A stretch of 64,000 nucleotides of DNA from Anaeramoeba flamelloides (lineage: Eukaryota; Metamonada; Anaeramoebidae): contig JANTQA010000008.1 of the NCBI GenBank assembly GCA_027625915.1, positions 11,967,001 through 12,031,000 on the forward strand, given 5' to 3'. The notes below the pieces were generated by a model. The model did not search any database and was not told where the DNA came from. It saw only the letters and a list, made by a program, of their open reading frames with translations. Shown here piece after piece: positions 34,301 through 45,174 of the stretch; positions within the stretch are counted from its first letter, which is position 1; each line of letters begins with the position of its first letter. The position numbers were made by a program, and so were the translations under genes.

Positions 34301-36485
34301 TTTTCTTAATGTTGCCCTAAGAATTTGAGTTTTTCAATTTTTAAGAAAATTTATTTGTTAATTAGTTTTCCTACAGACTTATATCAACAATTCTTTGATG
34401 TGTATTATTCTGCTTAATTTTTTATTTGTTCTTAAACGGTTAATTATATAAAATAATTGATATTTGAAAAAAAAATTGGGCCCCTTTGACTGAAACAGAG
34501 TTTAGAATGGTTAGAATCTACAATTTTGAATACAACTAGGTCAGTTTTGAAGTGTCGCTATTTGGCGCTTTTTGAGATCTCGGTGATTTTTTTTTTACTT
34601 TTTTTTCATTTTTCAAATGAGTTATTTTGTTGAGAAAAAATATTACAAAAATCCTTACTTGGTCCAATTTAGAATGTTACAAAATAACCACAAATTGGAA
34701 GAAATTGAATTTAATTGATTGCCAACTTCGAGAAAGCAATTTGTTTTAAATTAAAGAAATTTAACCATTTGGAAATAGATAATGAATTTTTTTTTTTTAA
34801 ATTTTGATTTTTTGAAATTTCGGAACTCTTTCAAACTTATTTTTCTTCGTTGAATTTTTTATCAAAGATGATCAAATGAAATTTTTTTTTTTGTTATTTG
34901 AATTTTGTCAAGCAAAAGAAGGACTATTTCATGATCCCCTTCTTGGTCTCAGGTCACCCCTTGATTATGGAGTAAAATCACGGTAAATGACTAGACCCTT
35001 AAAATTTATTTAAAGAACCCTATTTCTTGTTTATATACTGCTGTCACCCCCATTGATTTGTTTCTTTTATTTCTACAGTCAGCCTATATTTTTTACAGGA
35101 GTTAAATTTTAGTAAGGGATTAAAGGTAAAAAACATGGGTATTTTACATCACTATTGAAGACTCATTTTTAATTAAACAGATCAACTCATAGGACTATTC
35201 TGACTAAATCGATTTATTAGGGTAATTTGAACCAAATGTGGACTAATATGATTTACCTTCAAAGGCAATAAACTTTACTTTTAGACTTTTTCTTGATGGA
35301 AGTTAATACCTTAAGAAATTAAAGACTGTTTTGCACAATTTTTTGAGACAAGGCTAGAAAAATAAGAATTTTGGGAGAGAAGTCCTGAAAAAGAAAGTAA
35401 AATGAAAATATAACAAGTTGCGCCCTGTGTTTCGTTTGAGTTTTGGTAATGTTCCCAATCTGGCTTTGAAAAAAAAAATGAAAAAAAAATGAGAAAAAAA
35501 TTTTTGTTAATTGTTTGTTGTTTGGGAAAAGAAGAAAAAAAAAATCTTCTTTTACCTTCGATCCTGTCCCCCAAGCCCACAATTCATTTTTCATTGATCT
35601 AGCTAAAGTATGGTAACAACCTGATTGTATTTGAACAATATTTTCCTTTTCCAAAGTGGGTATTATTTTAAATACTTGTGAATTTTTTCCAGTCTGATAA
35701 ACAATGTTGTTTTCCTCTTTGTTCCTTTTGATTAAACACGAAAAAGAATATCCCATTGACATATCAACTATTTCGTCACCTTTCAAATTGGGAACTAACT
35801 TTGGAGTTTTCCCTGGATTTTTGTCACCTACTCCTAATTGCCCAGATGAGTTATGCCCCATCGCAAAGACTTGATTATTCTCCTTTACAAAAAAGAAGTG
35901 ATAAGACTCGCATCCTGCCCACATTTTTTTTACATTTGTGCTACAGAGCTTTGGTATGAAAGAATCGCTAGGATCGTTACCATTGAGCTGCCCAAAACCG
36001 ATCCTTCCACAGTAATACAATTCGTTGTTATCACACAAAAAGAAGGATTGATCATACCCACAATCGATTTTTTTAACAGCTAATCCATTTTCCTGAAAAA
36101 ATAGAAGTTCTGTTGGTGTTTTTGCATATTTCAAAACACCGAGCCCCAGTTGTCCGAACTTGTTTTGACCCATTGTAAAAACCCTCCCCATCTTCGTTAA
36201 AAGAAGAAGGTGATGAGTTCCTCCTCTCATTTTGGCAATTCTTCCTAATTTGTATTTTTTTTTTTGTTCGCCAAAGAGGTTTGGATCGTCTTTAGAAAAA
36301 TAAATGACAGAATTGTCTAGATCACTTAAGGCAAACCAAGTCATTTGATAGCCACTCCCTACATGAGTAAATTTGAATGGGATTGCTGTAAAATTTTTAT
36401 TATTTGTTGGCCTCACCCCCAAAGAATTATTTTCTGTTCTCCCACACGAATAACCGTTTATATTCTCTGTTGACTTTAGGCTCAT
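31361..36485 (-). CDS. RCC1-repeat and BTB domain protein
   Basis: Two exons, 36485-35556 and 32161-31361, 576 residues. Residues 1-310 hold RCC1-type blades (Phe-Thr-Met-Gly-Gln-Asn-Lys-Phe-Gly-Gln-Leu-Gly; Phe-Ala-Met-Gly-His-Asn-Ser-Ser-Gly-Gln-Leu-Gly). Exon 1 ends Leu-Trp-Ala-Trp-Gly-Thr-Gly-Ser-Lys at a GTAAAA donor. Exon 2 begins in the same phase with Gly-Glu-Ile-Pro-His-Gly-Asn and completes the blade, then His-Cys-Gly-Cys-Tyr-Thr-Asn-Phe-Val-Tyr. The BTB domain occupies about residues 455-558 (Lys-Asp-Phe-Tyr-Val-Leu-Val, an acidic insert, then Ile-Pro-Val-His-Lys-Phe-Ile-Leu). RCC1 propellers bind proteins or membranes, and BTB domains dimerise or recruit Cullin-3; an adaptor role is inferred. 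ATG 36485 opens the frame. The ATG at 32029 is internal, not a separate gene start. Confidence 0.87.
33343..33592. mobile_element. 250 bp foldback element
   Basis: The left arm starts ATTAAAGCCCTAGTACCAGT and the right arm ends ACTGGTACTAGGGCTTTAAT. Arms of about 70 bp include a TGTCATTTTTTTTC block and its complement; the loop is about 110 bp. It lies in the RCC1-BTB intron. A single copy is seen in this window. Confidence 0.75.
33809..34504 (+). mobile_element. 690 bp family, copy 2
   Basis: Begins TAAACTATTTTTCAGTCAAA then GTGGCCCAG, and ends GGGCCCCTTTGACTGAAAC then AGAGTTTA. Aligns full length with 16858-17542 (shared AAAAGTATGGAAAATGAAGT and TTGATGTGTATTATTCTGCT). Inserted in the RCC1-BTB intron. 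No coding frame. Confidence 0.8.
34510..34900 (+). repeat. Dispersed 0.4 kb repeat, copy 1
   Basis: Shares, in opposite orientation, a series of collinear blocks with 59300-59720: AGTTTTGAAGTGTC, CTTTTTGAGATCTCG, TCAAATGAGTT, TTACAAAATAAC, GAAATTTAACC and TTTTTATCAAAGAT. It starts immediately beyond the 690 bp element. Termini not resolved. Confidence 0.6.
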
Positions 36486-39131
36486 TTTACAATTTGAATT
36501 GAAAAGAGAAGATTTTTTTGAAAGAAATATTTATGTTCGAAAAAAACGAAACAAAAGAAGAAAAAATGAATTTGTTTTGGAAAATAAAATGATCATTTTC
36601 ATTATAGAAATGAATCTTATAAATAGAGAACAAGATGAAAGTGGAATTGATAAGAAAAGATTTGTGGTCTCAAGAGAAAATACAATTAGTAACATTAATA
36701 CCTTAAAAAATAGTTACTTTGGTTTTATTATTAAGAAAGTTGGTACATTTTATCATTTTTCAAAAAAAATTAATTGTAAGAATATTAATGAAAAATTGAT
36801 TTTTTTTTGAACAATGATTTTGAAAAATTAAAAGTTAAACAAACTTCACTCACTACTTTATTTGTGAAAAGAAAAAAAAAACCAAAGTATAATTCAAGTT
36901 GAGGCTTGATTTTTTCAAATTTATGAACATTTTTTTTTTCCTTTTTTAGAAGTCAGGACCTTTTACCAGTTTGGAAAATTTTAATTGTTAAGGCAATAAC
37001 TTGAAAATATTTTTTGAATGTCATCAGATATTAAAACTTTGAAACCAAAACATCACTCGCCGTTTTTTTTTTTTGTGAATAGAAAGGGAATTCATGATAA
37101 ACCAGAGTAAATTTTTCAATTTTTTGAGCATTTTTTTTGATTGAATTTTTGAATTATATTATATTAGGTTTTGGATCTGGGAATGTGTTTATGAGAATGA
37201 GTGGAATTAATAATCGAACAGTAAACTCATAAAATAGATCAGAGAAGGTGTATATTTGAACTAATCTTTTCTTTTAGAAGATCAAATACAAAAGATCACT
37301 GTTCCAAATGAATTTGTTAAATTTAAAAACCAAAACAAAAAAAAAAAACATCTTTATCTTGTTAATTAAGATGAATCCAAAAAATGTGTTGCCTTGAATT
37401 TCTCACCCCACCACTATTTATTATTATTTAACGGAAATGTTATATAACAATATAAAGTCTTTTTATAAATATTTTTATAAAACCAAAGCCTAAACAAAGA
37501 ATAATATTTCAAAAAATAAAATATAAAGGAATTGAACCCCCAAAATAAAAAAAGAGTTACAAAAGATCCAACTAAATGAGAAGAATTAATTGAGATCAAA
37601 ATTACAATTAATATTCAGAATTATTTTGATTTTTAATTTTAATAATAAAAAAATAATCATCAAATGAAACAAAAAGATCCAATAAATCTTTATTTTTCAA
37701 GATGAATTCAAAAAGTATCATTTTTACTGAACTCGGATCTATTATTATATGAATTAAATGAAAATTAGATTTGAAAATTCATTTTGGAAATTCTTTAGAA
37801 ATAAACAGTAATTTTTTTCTCAAAAATTTTCCAAACAAAATTATTTCCATAAAGAATTAAAAATAAAACCAAACAAAGAATAAGTAATTGTGTAAAATGT
37901 TATACATAAGATCGGGTAATAAATGATCTTTATTTATTTTAATTTGATTAATTTTTTCATTTTTTTGATTTCCGTTTTTTTCGTGGGTAATGAAAATATA
38001 TTATAATAAATTATCTTCAACATATTTTTTATTAAAATATCAATTTAGTAAAAAAAAAAAGATTTTTGAATTATTCGGTTTTATTTAGACTATTGCACCC
38101 AAAATTTGTAATATATATATTTACTCCCTTTGTAAATTTATAAATTTCCAGCAGAGTGTATAATATTTTTAAGGTCAATAATATATTTATCATTTTATAA
38201 GAATGTTGAATAAAGAGATGTTGAAAAAATTTTAATTTGTCTTTTATTGAAATTTTGTAAAGTAATATGTAAGTATTTTTAATGAATGAAAACTCAAAAA
38301 TTACTTTGTCAAAGTTTGATAAACAAATTTTCCTTTTTCAAAGCTCACTCCTCTTCCATTTGATAATGTTTTAGTGTTCGGGGTGAGAGTATAATGATAT
38401 ATTGACAATAAACTGGGTGAACTTGGTATAAAATTTAGAAATAAAATATATTTTACTTTTTAATTGTTTTGCACAGAAATTTTACAAGTTTTTTGTTCTA
38501 TAAATATATTAGTTCAAAACCCAAAAATCTGAAAATTTTGCAATATTTTGAATTTTCTTTATTCTGCTTTCTTTTCAATGATTTTTTCACTTTACAATAT
38601 TTTCTAGTTCAATAGTCTAAGAAAATCAAAATAAAATTGTTCTTTAGACTCGTACCCAAAAAAAAAAAAAATTATATGTTAAGAACATTCATCGAAAAAA
38701 AATTTTTGAAAAATAAATTAAACATTTTCTAAATTTTTCACTTTCCAATGACATCATTTTTAATAAACTTTATTTGTTAATTAGGGTTTTTTGATCAAAA
38801 ATTATCATGATTTATATTTTAGAATTTAATTTGAAAAAAAAACAATTTTATAGGTTCTATATAAATATTTTTTTCAAATTTAATTGTAAAGAATTTAAAT
38901 ATTTTTTTTTATCATAGTAAGATGTTATTATATTAGATTCTTAAAAGCATTTTAAAATTTGATAAATATATTTCAAATGAATAAACAATTATTTGGACAA
39001 TTTTTGAATTATTTATGGTTTATAATTGAAAAAAAAATTTTTTTTTTTGATTTTCCGTTAAGTTTTTTTGGGTTTTCTGTTTATTTGTGAAGTTTTTTAG
39101 CTTTTTTTTTTGAGTTTTCTATTTATTTGTT

Positions 39132-39195
39132 AAGTGTTCTAGGTTTTTTTTTACTTTTTGAAATAAACCTAAAATTTATTAAATTTTCTATTTAT
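39132..39195 (+). repeat. Short dispersed repeat, copy 3
   Basis: Shares GTGTTC(T/G)AGGTTTTTTTTT then ACTTTTTGAAATAAAC and a TTAAATTTTC block with 29750-29815 and 29481-29545. Confidence 0.45.
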
Positions 39196-40447
39196 TCGAA
39201 AAAGTAAAAAAAAAAAAAAAAAAAACTACTGTTAGGGTTTCTTGAGTTTTATGTTTTATTTCAAAAAGTTAAAAAATATGCCTATATCTTTACCATAATT
39301 TAAAAGAATTGAGTAAAATTAAGATTGTTCTCCTTTCTTTTGAATACTAGAAAAGGTGTGCACTCCGAGGCAAAAGAAGGTTTTTGGAGGACATTTTTGT
39401 AAGATATTTTTAATTTTTGAAAAATCAAGTAAAACCTATAATTTTATTGCATTCTTCAAAATCCCAGGAAAGTTATCACACTTTCAATATTTATCATCAG
39501 TTATTTTTTTCAGTATTTGGGTTTTTGAGATGAGTTTAGCATTTTCAAAAGTTTGGGTTATTATATATTAAATTAAATGTCTTGAGGTTGAATTAACTAC
39601 AATTCATACCCCCTTTCATTTGTTATTTTTTTCCCCGGATAAAAAAATCCTTTTTTCTCGACAGGGGGCTTTTAAAATGAATTTTACTATTGAAAAAAAT
39701 AAATAAAATTACCTTGGGGATGTTAAGTATAAGAATTTTGATTATATTATAAATAAAATTTATGATTAACAAGTATGAAATGATAATCGAAGTAGTAGTT
39801 TTATAAAACTTGTTTTTTTTTCAATTTTTTTTTTTCATACGAGTTTCGGGCATTTTATAAAATTTTTATTTTTGTTTTGATTTATACTAGGTATATTCAT
39901 ATTTTATACACTACATGAATTTAAATTTAATATATTATACAATAAAAATGAAGTGAAAGAAGGATAATTAACGTAAGTCAAAATATTTCATTTTTAGATC
40001 TTTGAGTTTTTTAATCAAATTCACAGAAAGGTATCTTGATCAACATATTTAAGGAAATTTTATATAAAAAATATCAAAAACTTGAATAATTTTGCTTTTA
40101 GTATTGTAACTGGATTATCCAACGTGTTTTTAAGTATTGTGATAAACCTAAAGTAAACATATAAGGTTTGAATATAATTTTAGATCAAACTAGTTAAAGA
40201 AATTTTTAGTTGGTGGACCTTTTCAAATAAATTTCAATTTTGGATCAATAAAATACTATTAAGGTATGATATATATCTGAAAAAAAAATGAAATTTTCAA
40301 TTTGAAGGTCTCTTAAGCGAATATTCCCACAAATTATTAAATCTGGGATTAGTAACTGTATTTATTTCCTCCTAATCCAAAATACAAATAATCTGGTATT
40401 GATACTAATTAAAAAACACAAAATATTAAAGAATAAAGAAATTTTAC

Positions 40448-40648
40448 TACAGTCAGTTTCACTTTTAAGACACAAACTTTCAACGAAATTTAAGGCACAA
40501 AAAAATCTCAAATTAAGGCACAAAATTTGGAATTTTTTTTTTTACAATTTATTTTTACTAGAATTTGAATTTTGTGCCTTAATTTGAGATTTTTTTTGTG
40601 CCTTAAATTTCGTTGAAAGTTTGTGCCTTAAAAGTGAAACTGACTGTA
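40448..40648. mobile_element. 197 bp palindromic MITE, well-preserved copy
   Basis: TA, then CAGTCAGTTTCACTTTTAAG ... CTTAAAAGTGAAACTGACTG, then TA. Arms of about 80 bp are almost perfectly complementary, and the copy is nearly identical to 28959-29157. The clearest copy for defining the termini and the TA target duplication. Confidence 0.9.
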
Positions 40649-40729
40649 GATAATTCCAAAAATAAATAAAAAAAAAGGTTTCCTTTCATCCTGTTTAAGT
40701 TAAATATGATCTTTTCTCACATATTAATA

Positions 40730-41278
40730 TAAACTCCATTTCACTCAGAGTGGCCCAGCCAAAAGAGAAAAAGTCACTTTTTTTTAAGAATTAACCAAAC
40801 TTAGATTGTTTAGAAATACGAGAAATAATAAAATACAGATAAGAGTTGATAACCATAAAAGAAAACGCCGAGAAAACCATAAATGTCAAAAAAAAAATGT
40901 TAAAAAAATTTTTGGGCCCCATTCATTGGAACGTCTCGTCCAAAATACTTAATTTCTTTACATAATTAAAATTGTTGACAATAATATTTTTGAATTGTAA
41001 ATGTATGAATTTTTAAACGACATATACAGCCTAACTTTTCTTAATATTAATAAGGTTTTTCAAACTTTTTTTTTTCAAATTTTAAATTAAATAAAAAAAC
41101 TAAAAAATGTAAAAAGCAAAATAAAAAAAAAATAAAATTTAAAAAATGAAAAATTTACAAAATGAGAAAAAATGATTTTGATCTAAAAATTGAAAATTTA
41201 GTTTGATAAGAGTAATGAATTAAACTCATAGAATGTGTTTTATTTCTTTAATAAAACTGGGGTCCATTGGCTCAAAGG

Positions 41279-41286
<8 letters not shown>
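40730..41286 (+). mobile_element. 560 bp family, copy 2
   Basis: Begins TAAACTCCATTTCACTCAGA then GTGGCCCAG, and ends TCCATTGGCTCAAAGGGG then GGTTTA. Collinear with 25336-25903. It lies about 80 bp from the MITE at 40448 and is followed directly by a (TA)n tract. Confidence 0.75.

Positions 41287-41317
<31 letters not shown>
41285..41317. repeat. (TA)n microsatellite
   Basis: About 16 TA units continuing from the right terminus of the 560 bp element. Confidence 0.9.
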
Positions 41318-41320
<3 letters not shown>

Positions 41321-41565
41321 CAAATTTTTCTATTAATACAATAGTCACCTAAGAAAGAACAGTAATCAATTACAGTATTGGTTTACAAGAAAATTATTTA
41401 ATCTTACTTTTTTACTGTAGTGACCAAAAATATCAGTTTCCAGTCAATAAAAACCTTAAATAAAAGGAAATCTATTCTTTTTTTATTTTTTTTTCTTGTT
41501 CTAACAAAATATCTAATTTTATACCCGATATATTGTGTAAGTTTAAATACATTTAGTAGCTAAAA

Positions 41566-42125
41566 ACTTTGATATTTTAAGCAAATTTTAAAGTCTGAAT
41601 TGAAATTTGTTCAAAATTTTTGCTAGTTTTACTAATTTTTTCTCAAGCTTGATATTTGTTTTAAAGTTGACTTTTTTTCTTTAATTGTATATTTTTTTCT
41701 CCAATTTTAAAATTACTATTGTCAAAATAACCCATGTAAAAAATTTTCATCCAGATTTTTAAAATAAAGAGTGTGTTTATTTTTATATAGAATGGTTATA
41801 CCTTAACTGATCAAATAACCCAACAATAAATCATGATAAAATATGGAATTGGTTTCAAAAAGTTGTGATATTAAAATTGAAATTCTAAAAATAACGGAAC
41901 AATTTGAAAATTTTATATTGAAAAATAACATATTTATTGAAAAAATATTCTCTTAAAAAAAACATAATGAATTCAAAAAAAATGAGAAACATACAAAAAA
42001 ATTTCTAATATTCAAAAAGAAATTTTTGAATATCGGAATAATAAAAATTTATAAAAACTGATAAATTACTAAAATTTTGAATAAATTTCAATTCCGAATT
42101 TAAAATTTACTTAAAATATCAAGGA
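41566..42125. repeat. Diverged inverted repeat
   Basis: The segment GATATTTTAAGCAAATTTTA ... GAATTGAAATTTGTTC (about 41570-41645) reappears inverted at about 42050-42125, with perhaps 75-80% identity by eye. A related segment is at 57840-57935. Probably an old foldback-type element. Confidence 0.45.
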
Positions 42126-43330
42126 TTTTACCTTCAAAATTGATTTGAACTTAGATATATTATTGTGTAGCAAATTAGATGCTATATTGGAACAAAAAGA
42201 AAAAATGTAGGATTATGTTTGAAAGATAGATTATTATCTCTTGGTACGTTTTTTTTTTTTTACTATGATAACAATAGATTATTTATTTTTAGAATTTCTT
42301 TTATGATCAGCAGAACTATAAGAAGTGTATATCATATTTAAAATTAAATTTTATTTTTTTTTTTTTTTTCTTCATTTGATCTTATAACCTTCTAGAAAAA
42401 CACTGTTATTTTAATTTGTATCAGCGTTTTTACTGAGTCTAGTCCTGTTATTTTCACAGTTGAATTAAAAGCCAACTTGATGAAAAAGTAATTAAATTAA
42501 TTCTTCATTAGGTGTGTTTTTAAAGGCTGGGTAAGTCATATATTAGAGTAGAACAAAAAAAAAAACACCAAAAATCACACTAGTTTTCAAAATAAATATA
42601 TTGTAATCTTTGTAAAGATGCTCATTACTACTTGAAGAAAAATCAAAAGGGTGAGATTTATAATGTATTTGAAGAATTTTTTTGAAATGTACCCCTTAAA
42701 TCTAAAAGTTTTTTTTTATCTTAATAGAAATACAAAGACATTTTAACGATTCAACACGTTGAAATATTTTCCCTATTTAAAAGAATCTTCGACCTCTTAA
42801 CATCTTTTTGGAGGAATTGATTATTCTCCAATCTCAAAAGAAAACTCGTTCAGCCAATCTATGGTTGTTTTGGATGAGAAAGACAATTAAAATCTTGTAT
42901 TTTTTTTTATTATAATAAAATGAAGCTTCTCGAAACCAAAACTGATTCAAGTCATGTTTTAATAACTAAACTCAGTTCTCAATTACCTTTTTATTGAAAA
43001 AGTTAAATTGAATAGAAATCAAAAAGTTTGACTTTGGGTTTGTCTTTTTTTCACAAAACATAAAAGATGAAAAATATTTCTTCAAACAATTTCTTCGATA
43101 GAAGTAATAAAATCATTTGCTTTTTCTCAACCAACTATCTGGAAAACTTAAATTTTCAAATAGTTTTCATATTTTGTTTTTGAAAAAATTCCACAACCTC
43201 TACTCTAAAAAGCAACTTTTGTTCTTCGTCAAATCAAGAAAAATTCATCAGTTTTGCTCAAAAACTTTACATTTTTTTGAAAAAACTCTATTGTTTCTTT
43301 TTTCAAATTTTTTCACCTTTACTTTTTGAG

Positions 43331-44761
43331 ATGACAGCAACTAACCTTCCCTTAATTAAACCAGAGTCACTTATCAAACAAACTACTATAATTGGAGAGC
43401 ACACCCTCTTAAAAGGATCTGAAGATGAGCTTGTCAAAGTTGAAACCATCATTCTTCCAGTGTCTACGAACAAATTAAGAAAAAAACTCTATGAAGATTT
43501 ATGTGTCTTGATGAATGGCAGTATGAATGAAAATCTTCAAAGGTGTCTTGGCAAAGTGTCCTGTGAAAAAAAGGAGCCTACAATTTTTGTGAATGAATAT
43601 TTATCGACAACACTCGAGGATTTAATTGAACAAAAAACAAAACAAAACAAATCATTCAGCGCAACAGAAATTTGTGAAATTGTTCTTTCGATTGTCAATG
43701 GATTAGATTTTGTCCATAACAAAGGATTTTGCCATCGTACCTTATGCTCAAAATATCTCAGGTATTGTGAAAAAACCAATAAATTCAAAATAACAAATTT
43801 CCAAAACGCACAAAAATACAAGTGCACCGAAAACGAAATTGAAAAAGAAGAAAAAGAAGAAAAAAAAGAAGAAGAAAAAGAAAAAGAAAAAGAAAAAGAG
43901 CAAAAGCCTTCTAGCCTTCAAATCACACGATACTCGCAACCCGAAATCATACCAAGGCCACAGAAGCAAATCGCAGCACCTGACGCAAGTGCTGACATTT
44001 ATTCGCTTGGTGTGATCCTATATGAAATCACCGAATTAGAAATGTACCTTAATACACTACCAGATCTCTCTGCGGCAATTTTAGTGGCAGACAAGGGCTA
44101 TCGCCCTGTCATTTCAAAAACAAACGAATTCAAAGCAATTATTGAGAAGATGTGGGATCAAAACCCAGAACGGAGGCCTAGTTTGAAACAAATTAAAGAA
44201 GACATACTTAGCTTTCAAGAAACCATTGGTAACAAAGTCAAAACGGAGCAAGAGGTTAATAAAAAAAGGCCAGAGTATTACGATAAAGAAGTCGTCTATT
44301 CCCTTGAGCAATATTCCAACCAACAGAAGCCAATATTCGAGGAAATCACCACGGGGCAATTACTGAAACTATTAGAAACAAGCACAGACTCTGTGGTCAA
44401 TTCGTACTCCCCTTATAGCAAATTTAAAGTCGGGGCTGCTCTTCTTGGCACCAACAACGAAATCTACTGTGGCGCAAATATTGAAAACGTCTCCTATGGG
44501 CTGACAATTTGCGCAGAAAGATCCGCCTTCTTCCACGCAGCCTCAAAGGGGTGTAGAGAATTTAAGGCCTTAGTAATCACCTCTTCAGGCGTAGAAGACT
44601 TTACTTACCCATGCGGCGCCTGCAGACAGGTCATTGTGGAATGGGGCCAATTCCCAGTAATACTCTATCGTCTACAGGATAAGGCAATCAAGGTTACCAC
44701 AGGTTTCGGCTTACTCCCCGAAGCATTTACCCCCTTTATACTTGAGAATTCAATAAATTAA
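43331..44761 (+). CDS. Pseudokinase-cytidine deaminase fusion protein
   Basis: 476 residues in one exon, with ATG at 43331 (the frame is open upstream but has no other ATG). The N-terminal two thirds have protein-kinase architecture, with Tyr-Ser-Gln-Pro-Glu (APE position), Ala-Asp-Ile-Tyr-Ser-Leu-Gly-Val and Glu-Arg-Arg-Pro-Ser. The catalytic motifs are lost: HRD is His135-Arg136-Thr137, DFG is Thr155-Asn156-Phe157, no glycine loop or VAIK lysine is evident, and the activation segment is a Lys/Glu run. Residues about 340-476 are a cytidine deaminase with Ser-Pro-Tyr-Ser-Lys-Phe-x-Val-Gly-Ala-Ala, zinc/catalytic Cys394-Ala-Glu396, and Pro-Cys428-Gly-Ala-Cys431. This family deaminates (deoxy)cytidine to (deoxy)uridine in pyrimidine salvage and normally has about 130-150 residues, so the domain is full size. 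The deaminase part is visibly more GC-rich than its surroundings. Confidence 0.9.
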   Translation: MTATNLPLIKPESLIKQTTIIGEHTLLKGSEDELVKVETIILPVSTNKLRKKLYEDLCVLMNGSMNENLQRCLGKVSCEKKEPTIFVNEYLSTTLEDLIEQKTKQNKSFSATEICEIVLSIVNGLDFVHNKGFCHRTLCSKYLRYCEKTNKFKITNFQNAQKYKCTENEIEKEEKEEKKEEEKEKEKEKEQKPSSLQITRYSQPEIIPRPQKQIAAPDASADIYSLGVILYEITELEMYLNTLPDLSAAILVADKGYRPVISKTNEFKAIIEKMWDQNPERRPSLKQIKEDILSFQETIGNKVKTEQEVNKKRPEYYDKEVVYSLEQYSNQQKPIFEEITTGQLLKLLETSTDSVVNSYSPYSKFKVGAALLGTNNEIYCGANIENVSYGLTICAERSAFFHAASKGCREFKALVITSSGVEDFTYPCGACRQVIVEWGQFPVILYRLQDKAIKVTTGFGLLPEAFTPFILENSIN

Positions 44762-45174
44762 TTATTTTATTAATTAATAGCATGACGTTTATTGATTAAT
44801 ATCGGAATAAATGAAATAATCGAATTGTCAATTACTAATTCATTTATTGATAATTTCTTTATGTAGAATATAAATTTGTTAATTACTCAAGAGTTATGTT
44901 TTTAAGTTCATAATCAATCTTTCTTAAATGCCGAACCAATTTTTTTATTTCTATTTTTTTTTTTTTTTTTTTTATTTATTTTTATTCATTTATTTGTTCT
45001 CCTCCTTCCCATTATTCTTTCTTTATTCAATCGTTTATTATTCGAATAAAATATACTTTTATAGTAGTTATCATTTTTTCTCTATAATTCATTCTTTTTT
45101 TTTTTTAAATACTGTGTCTAAATTAATTGCTAAAACTAACTTTTCTTGCTTTTTACAACTTATCAAAAAAACTA

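Larger units (their letters stand above)
32162..35555 (-). other. 3394 bp intron of the RCC1-BTB gene
   Basis: Donor AAG|GTAAAA and acceptor ATATTAG, phase 0. It houses at least three repeats: the 250 bp foldback (33343-33592), the 690 bp element (33809-34504) and one copy of a dispersed 0.4 kb repeat (34510-34900). Remaining sequence is AT-rich with no exon that I can support. Small extra exons are not needed, because the outer exons join into an intact RCC1 blade. Confidence 0.75.
36486..43330. other. Gene-free interval
   Basis: AT-rich tract between the divergent RCC1-BTB and kinase-deaminase genes. It contains a MITE copy (40448-40648), a 560 bp element (40730-41286), a (TA)n tract, a diverged inverted repeat (about 41566-42125) and a short dispersed repeat near 39132. 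A possible diverged tandem duplication lies upstream of the RCC1-BTB start (36790-37140). No supportable gene. Confidence 0.65.

Noticed and set aside
36499-36810. 103-codon + frame upstream of the RCC1-BTB gene
   Set aside because: Lys/Asn/Ile-rich with no ATG at its beginning and no domain; most likely chance or 5' flanking DNA.
43277-43330. Upstream extension of the kinase-deaminase frame
   Set aside because: There is no ATG in it; the stretch is Phe/Leu-rich untranslated-type sequence, and the ATG at 43331 begins the recognisable protein.
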